Below are positions 59,268 through 64,000 of a stretch of DNA of 64,000 nt, piece by piece. How positions within the stretch are numbered: the first letter of the stretch is position 1; each line of letters opens with the position of its first letter. This stretch comes from Blastomussa wellsi (Eukaryota > Cnidaria > Anthozoa > Scleractinia > Plerogyridae). The position numbers and the translations under genes are program-made. The notes under the pieces are model-generated. The model saw only the letters and a list, made by a program, of their open reading frames with translations, did no database searches and had not been told where the DNA came from. Location of the stretch: positions 27,434,315-27,498,314 of the forward strand of contig OX393561.1 in assembly GCA_947652115.1 (NCBI GenBank). The letters run 5' to 3'.

Positions 59268-62200
59268 GTGGAATATTTCTTTCCTGGATTCACTGGTTTG
59301 TTGCTCTTCACGCAAGTCGGACCCACGTTGTCAGTAATGGCGGAACGTCAATTTTTCCCGCCACCGGAGCCTTTGCAACTTTCGATAGGAAATTCTTCGC
59401 AAAATTGGAAACGATTCAAGCAAAAGTGGAGCAACTACGAATTAGCTACTGGGGTAGCTGATAAAGATGATGCAATCCGGGTAGCCACCATTTTGACTGT
59501 GATTGGAGATGAAGCTTTGGATGTTTACAACACATTTACGTGGGACAGCGAGGGGGACGAAGTCAAAATCGACAAAGTTTTAGAACAGTTCGAGAAGTTT
59601 TGCGAACCCCGGAAGAACACCATCTATGAAAGGTACCTATTCTTTTCACGAGGTCAGGAAAGTGGTGAGTCTATTGATAAGTACGCTACGGTCTTACGAA
59701 ATATGGCTGAAAATTGTGAATTTCGAGATTTGAAAGATTCGTTGATCCGTGATCGCATTGTCCTGGGAGTTAGTGATAATCACGTGAGAGAACGTCTGTT
59801 ACGAGTCCCGGACTTGACTCTTGCGAAGGCTTTAGAAATTTCTAGAGCTTCTGAGGCAACCCAAAGTCAGTTAAAGCAAATGCAAAATATTCAGGAAGTC
59901 AACGAGTTGAGAAGCAAGAATGAAAGAACCACAAATGAGAAATCTGGAGGAAAGACACCGGCGAACGGCGGTGAGCACATTGATTGCAAATTCTGTGGTA
60001 GAAGGCATGTAAGAGATAGGATGAAGTGCCCTGCATATGGCCAGCGGTGCAACAGATGCGGGAAAAATGATCATTTTGCAGTAAAGTGTCTAGCGGGTAA
60101 GAGGCTGAGTGAGAAGTCCCATGTGGACCAGAAGTTGCATTATGTTGATAATTCTGACCAATGCCCATTCGAAGAGTATACTATTGATGCTGTTACACAC
60201 AATGCTGTTGAAAACACAAAGTCTTATCCTAAAGAATTGTTTACAACCATGCGTGTAAACAACTCTAAAGATGTGACATTTCAACTTGATTGTGGTGCAA
60301 CCTGCAACCTCCTTCCTCTGAAGGAATTTTCAAGTATTTTGGAAGATCCAACAGATTTGTATTTGAAGAAAACTTCTGCAACACTAAAGATGTATAATGG
60401 ATCTACTATGTATCCACTTGGAAAGTGCACTCTCAGATGTACCAAAGGTGAAGTAACCAAAGATGTTGATTTCTTTGTTGTTGATAAGAATGTCAAGCCA
60501 TTGTTAGGCGCTCAAACATGTCAGGAACTGAACTTTATCAAGGTGATGGTGTCTGACAGTACTTGCCCTGAAACTGTAAAATCTGTTAATGACCATTTAC
60601 AAACTTCACCTAGTGTTCTTAGTGAAGAATGGATTTTGAAAGAATACAGTGATGTGTTTGAAGGCTTAGGGTGCATGGATGGGCTGTATCATATGGAAGT
60701 TGATGAAACTGTCAGGCCGGTAGTGCACCCACCCAGAAAAGTTCCTGTAGCTCTTAGAGACCGTTTGAAAGAAGAACTAGACAAGCTAGTTAAAGAAGGC
60801 ATTATCACTCCAGTGACAGAGCCTACCAAGTGGGTGTCCAGCTTAGTTTTAGTCAACAAGCCAGGGAAGTTAAGAATCTGTATAGACCCACAAGACCTAA
60901 ACAAAGCTCTGCTGAGATCCCATTATCCACTTCCAACAATTGAAGATGTGGCAACCAGGCTGAGCAAAGCCAAAGTGTTCTCTGTTTTAGACGCCAAGAA
61001 CGGATTCTGGCAGGTGGAACTAGACACAGATTCATCGTATCTTACAACCTTCAACACACCCTTCGGTCGTTTTCGCTGGCTCCGCCTTCCATTTGGTGTA
61101 AAGACCGCGCCCGAAGAGTATCAGCGTCGAATTCATGAAAGCCTCCAGAATCTCAATGGTATCGAAGACATAGTAGATGATATACTCTGCGTGGGTGAAG
61201 GTGATACTTATGAAAGTGCAGTCCAGGATCATGATGGGAACTTAGTTGCCCTCCTTGAGCGTTGTCGCGAGAAGAACATCAAACTCAATCCGAAGAAGTT
61301 ACAGTTAAGAAAGCAAGAAGTACCGTACATTGGCCACCTGCTATCTCCAGATGGTTTGAAGCCTGATCCAAACAAAGTGAAAGCAATTTCGAAGATGCCC
61401 ACCCCAGCCGATAAACAGTCGTTGCAAAGACTGCTTGGAATGATCACCTACCTTGGAAAATTTCTCCCACACCTTTCTGATGTGACAGAACCATTGAGAC
61501 ACCTGCTTGATAGAGATGTGGAATGGCATTGGGATGATGCACACGACACTGCATTAAACCACGTGAAGCAGCTGATCACAAGAGAACCTGTTCTGAGGTA
61601 TTTCGACAACACTAAAGAAGTAACGTTGCAGTGTGATGCATCTGAGTCTGGCCTCGGCGCTGTAATAATGCAAGAAGGTCAGCCTGTAGCTTTCAGCTCA
61701 AGAGCATTAACAAACACTGAGAAGAATTATGCGCAGATAGAAAAGGAGTTGCTCAGTATCGTTCATGGTTGTATCCGTTTTGATCAGTATGTGTATGGAA
61801 GGGAAATTACTGTCCAAACAGATCACAAGCCCTTGGAGAACATTCTGAAAAGGCCACTACTTCAAGCTCCCAGGAGACTTCAACGAATGTTGCTCCAGTT
61901 ACAGAGGTACCACTTGAAAGTAGTGTACAAACCAGGAAAGGAACTTTTAATCGCAGATACACTCAGTCGTGCCTATCTTGTCAATGAACCTGTTCCAGAG
62001 AAGAACAGTTGTGATATATTTGCAGTACGACAAGAAGAATATTTAATCAAGTGCATGGAAGAAATTGACATGGTCGAGTTCCTGCCAATCACAGCTGAAC
62101 GTCTTGCTGATCTTCGGGAGAAAACTGAACAGGATGATTCTTTGCTGAAGCTGAAACATATCATTAAGGTTGGTTGGCCTGATAAGAAAGAAGAAGTACC

Positions 62201-63434
62201 AGGTGAAATCAGGAACTACTTCCACTTTAAAGAAGAACTTACCATTCAAGATGGTATTCTTTTCAAAGGGAATCGAGTGATCGTCCCTGCAGCGCTTAGA
62301 CCACTGATGGTAAAGAAAGTCCACTCAAGTCACATTGGCATAGAAGGTTGTTTGCGAAAAGCACGTGATGTGCTATTTTGGCCTGGTATGTCAGCTGAAA
62401 TCAAGGACTCCATTGGCAAATGCGATACATGCAACAGCTACCAGAAGAACCAGCAGAAAGAGCCTCTTATACCTCATGATCCTCCCAAACGCCCTTGGTC
62501 GCATGTAGCAGTAGACCTCTTCACTTTCAATAACAAAGAATGGCTCATCATCGTAGACTATTGGTCAGATTACTTTGAGCTGAATCCACTACCTGCCACC
62601 AATGCGAGCACCGTCATCACCTCCCTCAAGAGTCAGTTTGCACGCCATGGCATACCAGACACGCTTTATAGTGACAATGGGTCGCAGTTTTCGTCAAGGG
62701 AGTTCCAAGAATTTGCATCAGATTGGCAATTTGACCACCAAACATCATCGCCCCATTACCCCCAGTCAAATGGGAAGATTGAAAATGCAGTCAAGTCAGC
62801 AAAGAAACTACTAACCAAGGCAAAGGCAAGCGGCCAAGACCCATATCTTGCCATTCTTGATTGGCGCAACACGCCATCAGCAAGCATTGGAACCTCGCCA
62901 GTTCAAAGATTGTTTGGGAGACGAACAAAGACACTACTGCCGACGGCTGGAAAACTGCTCCAACCCAAAATCGTGGAAGGTACTGAGGAGAAATTAAAAG
63001 AAAGAAAGTCGTATCAAGAACACTATTACAACAAAGGGACAAAAGAATTAGGTAACCTGCAATCAGATGACACCGTTCGTATGAGGCCATTACCGACTGA
63101 CAGAGAAAAATTGTGGAAGAAAGCAACTGTAATAAAGCAAGTTGCACCTCGTTCTTATGAAGTAGATGTACAAGGCAAAGTGTATAGAAGAAACCGAAGG
63201 CACCTGGTGAAGACCAGTGAATCATCACCACGAAAGTTCGAACAGGCCATATCCTTACCCACTGAAGAGATGCAGCCATCAACCTCAGAGGAGGCTCACA
63301 GTAGCTCCGAACCGCTAGAGCAAGCCCAAGGCTCTTTCCCTGTGCCCTCTGAAAGCTTACAGGCAACACCTGTGACATGTACCAGGTCAGGAAGAACTAT
63401 TCGTATGCCGAAACGCTTTCAGGACTATGTTTAG
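59268..63434 (+). CDS. Gag-Pol polyprotein of Gypsy 2
   Basis: 1388 codons; the more likely start is Met24 at 59337 (MAERQFFPPPEP), as the first 23 residues are hydrophobic and unlike Gag. Gag to ~230 (NWKRFKQKWSNYELA; ERYLFFSRGQ). Zinc knuckles at ~241-274 (CKFCGRRHVRDRMKC, atypical spacing; CNRCGKNDHFAVKC, canonical). Protease at ~339 reads LDCGATCNLLP, with Cys where D-S/T-G is usual. RT (~500-690): LRLPFGVKTAPEEYQ and DIVDDILCVG. RNase H (~785): CDASESGLGAVI. Integrase HHCC at ~1018-1054 (HSSHIG...CDTCN) and DDE core (AVDLFT; YSDNGSQFSS; NGKIENAVKS). The single frame and near-identical LTRs imply recent activity. Confidence 0.95.
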   Translation: MEYFFPGFTGLLLFTQVGPTLSVMAERQFFPPPEPLQLSIGNSSQNWKRFKQKWSNYELATGVADKDDAIRVATILTVIGDEALDVYNTFTWDSEGDEVKIDKVLEQFEKFCEPRKNTIYERYLFFSRGQESGESIDKYATVLRNMAENCEFRDLKDSLIRDRIVLGVSDNHVRERLLRVPDLTLAKALEISRASEATQSQLKQMQNIQEVNELRSKNERTTNEKSGGKTPANGGEHIDCKFCGRRHVRDRMKCPAYGQRCNRCGKNDHFAVKCLAGKRLSEKSHVDQKLHYVDNSDQCPFEEYTIDAVTHNAVENTKSYPKELFTTMRVNNSKDVTFQLDCGATCNLLPLKEFSSILEDPTDLYLKKTSATLKMYNGSTMYPLGKCTLRCTKGEVTKDVDFFVVDKNVKPLLGAQTCQELNFIKVMVSDSTCPETVKSVNDHLQTSPSVLSEEWILKEYSDVFEGLGCMDGLYHMEVDETVRPVVHPPRKVPVALRDRLKEELDKLVKEGIITPVTEPTKWVSSLVLVNKPGKLRICIDPQDLNKALLRSHYPLPTIEDVATRLSKAKVFSVLDAKNGFWQVELDTDSSYLTTFNTPFGRFRWLRLPFGVKTAPEEYQRRIHESLQNLNGIEDIVDDILCVGEGDTYESAVQDHDGNLVALLERCREKNIKLNPKKLQLRKQEVPYIGHLLSPDGLKPDPNKVKAISKMPTPADKQSLQRLLGMITYLGKFLPHLSDVTEPLRHLLDRDVEWHWDDAHDTALNHVKQLITREPVLRYFDNTKEVTLQCDASESGLGAVIMQEGQPVAFSSRALTNTEKNYAQIEKELLSIVHGCIRFDQYVYGREITVQTDHKPLENILKRPLLQAPRRLQRMLLQLQRYHLKVVYKPGKELLIADTLSRAYLVNEPVPEKNSCDIFAVRQEEYLIKCMEEIDMVEFLPITAERLADLREKTEQDDSLLKLKHIIKVGWPDKKEEVPGEIRNYFHFKEELTIQDGILFKGNRVIVPAALRPLMVKKVHSSHIGIEGCLRKARDVLFWPGMSAEIKDSIGKCDTCNSYQKNQQKEPLIPHDPPKRPWSHVAVDLFTFNNKEWLIIVDYWSDYFELNPLPATNASTVITSLKSQFARHGIPDTLYSDNGSQFSSREFQEFASDWQFDHQTSSPHYPQSNGKIENAVKSAKKLLTKAKASGQDPYLAILDWRNTPSASIGTSPVQRLFGRRTKTLLPTAGKLLQPKIVEGTEEKLKERKSYQEHYYNKGTKELGNLQSDDTVRMRPLPTDREKLWKKATVIKQVAPRSYEVDVQGKVYRRNRRHLVKTSESSPRKFEQAISLPTEEMQPSTSEEAHSSSEPLEQAQGSFPVPSESLQATPVTCTRSGRTIRMPKRFQDYV

Positions 63435-63467
63435 GTTTCATGACATATTAAGATGTTGCTTATTTTT

Positions 63468-63483
63468 TTGAAGAGAGGAAAGA
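63468..63483 (+). promoter_or_regulatory. Polypurine tract of Gypsy 2
   Basis: TGAAGAGAGGAAAGA directly precedes the 3' LTR. Confidence 0.85.
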
Positions 63484-63646
63484 TGTGACAATATGCGTGA
63501 CATTATGTTGCAATGCTGCTGAGTTAGAGTGCGGGCTCACAAGTAATGTAGTTTTCCTGAGTCGATGCGGTCCTCATGGCCGACATTAAAGTTGAGTTGA
63601 GTTTATGCTGTTCTTGTCGTTCCTTGAAGTCATAAGGATTGTCACA
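63484..63646 (+). repeat. 3' LTR of Gypsy 2
   Basis: 163 bp, matching the 5' LTR with two differences noticed. Confidence 0.93.
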
Positions 63647-63737
63647 AAGGGTTCCCCATTTAAAGATTCCTGCTTTTAAAGATTTCCCATTTTAAAGATT
63701 CCAGCTTTTGAAAACTCCTCATTTTAAAGATTCCCAC
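63647..63737 (-). repeat. 16-17-bp satellite array, right arm, distal part
   Basis: Continuation of the right arm after the Gypsy insertion: AAAGATTCCTGCTTTT units ending in GATTCCCACACACA. Confidence 0.88.
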
Positions 63738-63921
63738 ACACATAAAATACTGGTTCTGGCGCAGTAAGTTTGCAAAATGTTGCCCTTATCGCTGGAAGCC
63801 GTTTTACACTAAACTTGGCTCCAAAATGTCGCGGAGTTTAGTGTAAAACGGCTTCCAGCGATAAGGGCAACATTTTGTGCAAACTTGCTGTGTCCAGAAC
63901 CAGTATTTTATATGTGTGTCT
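63732..63921. repeat. 190-bp palindrome at the window edge
   Basis: CACACACATAAAATACTGG and GTTTGCAAAATGTTGCCCTT through TTTTACACTAAAC on the left are mirrored on the right, around TTGGCTCCAAAATGTCGCGG. The outer and inner arm parts are offset by short unpaired stretches. Confidence 0.85.
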
Positions 63922-64000
63922 CCGCTCCAAAATGTCGCGGAGTTTAGTGTAAAATGGCTTCCAGCGATAAGGGCAACAATAGCAATAGCTGCGCCAGAAG
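63922..64000 (+). repeat. Extra half of the palindrome arm, cut by the window end
   Basis: Repeats CTCCAAAATGTCGCGGAGTT, AGTGTAAAATGGCTTCCAGC and GATAAGGGCAACA a second time in the right-arm orientation. Confidence 0.8.

Larger units (their letters stand above)
59064..63646 (+). mobile_element. Ty3/Gypsy LTR retrotransposon 2, complete
   Basis: 163-bp LTRs (59064-59226 and 63484-63646; TGTGACA...TGTCACA) differ at two positions by eye (CAACGC/CAATGC; GTCGTAAG/GTCATAAG). AAGGG flanks both sides (59059-59063, 63647-63651). PBS, polypurine tract and an open gag-pol are present. It is inserted in the right satellite arm, so it is younger than that structure. Confidence 0.96.

Noticed and set aside
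62791..63378. 195-codon minus-strand ORF inside Gypsy 2
   Set aside because: Antisense shadow of the integrase and C-terminal region.

Overview
The window looks like a transposon-dense, intron-free-looking stretch of an invertebrate animal genome. A cnidarian (stony coral or sea anemone) is the best inference. The evidence is the combination of an L2-type LINE, Penelope-like elements with hammerhead-ribozyme motifs, a Helentron with OTU and endonuclease domains, Ty3/Gypsy elements primed by tRNA-Ser and tRNA-Leu, protein-primed polymerase B remnants with their companion genes, and many palindromic MITEs. I see no convincing multi-exon host gene, no rRNA, no tRNA and no prokaryotic operon. Species assignment is inference only.

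Layout. 1-7.9 kb: AT-rich non-coding DNA with a complete 994-bp TIR transposon (8-bp target duplication), small palindromic elements, a TGCTCGCAAA-rich block and a LINE tail. 7.9-9.0 kb and 24.6-25.7 kb: inverted copies of a 1.1-kb repeat with a conserved short ORF. 10.1-13.3 kb: a mosaic of Penelope-like fragments (reverse transcriptase, GIY-YIG nuclease, hammerhead motifs). 14.3-20.1 kb: a 176-bp palindrome, a 1047-bp TTAA-flanked element, and a 3.03-kb foldback element whose inverted arms are arrays of a 20-bp satellite. 20.6-24.3 kb: a degenerate L2-like LINE on the minus strand carrying a 265-bp retroposon insertion. 25.7-28.3 kb: debris including the C-terminal part of a protein-primed DNA polymerase B. 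28.3-35.1 kb: a 2269-codon Helentron ORF. 35.1-39.1 kb and 44.4-45.2 kb: remnants of a Polinton-like gene set (paralogous Cys-rich proteins, a two-helix membrane protein, a broken recurrent gene). 39.5-44.2 kb: an intact-looking Ty3/Gypsy element on the minus strand. 45.4-56.7 kb: a 5643-bp tandem duplication of repeat debris, nearly identical between copies. 57.2-63.7 kb: a second satellite-armed inverted structure, split by a second intact-looking Ty3/Gypsy element (59.1-63.6 kb). The window ends in a further palindrome.

How the parts relate. The region is a nest of insertions rather than a pathway. Several insertions can be dated relative to each other from the sequence: the small retroposon is younger than the L2 element, the second Gypsy is younger than the satellite arm it splits, and two elements have paralogous unoccupied sites elsewhere in the window. 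The two Gypsy elements (LTR pairs differing at 1 and 2 positions by eye, open gag-pol) and the 5.6-kb duplication (three substitutions noticed) are the youngest events. The Penelope, LINE and Polinton-like parts are mostly broken.
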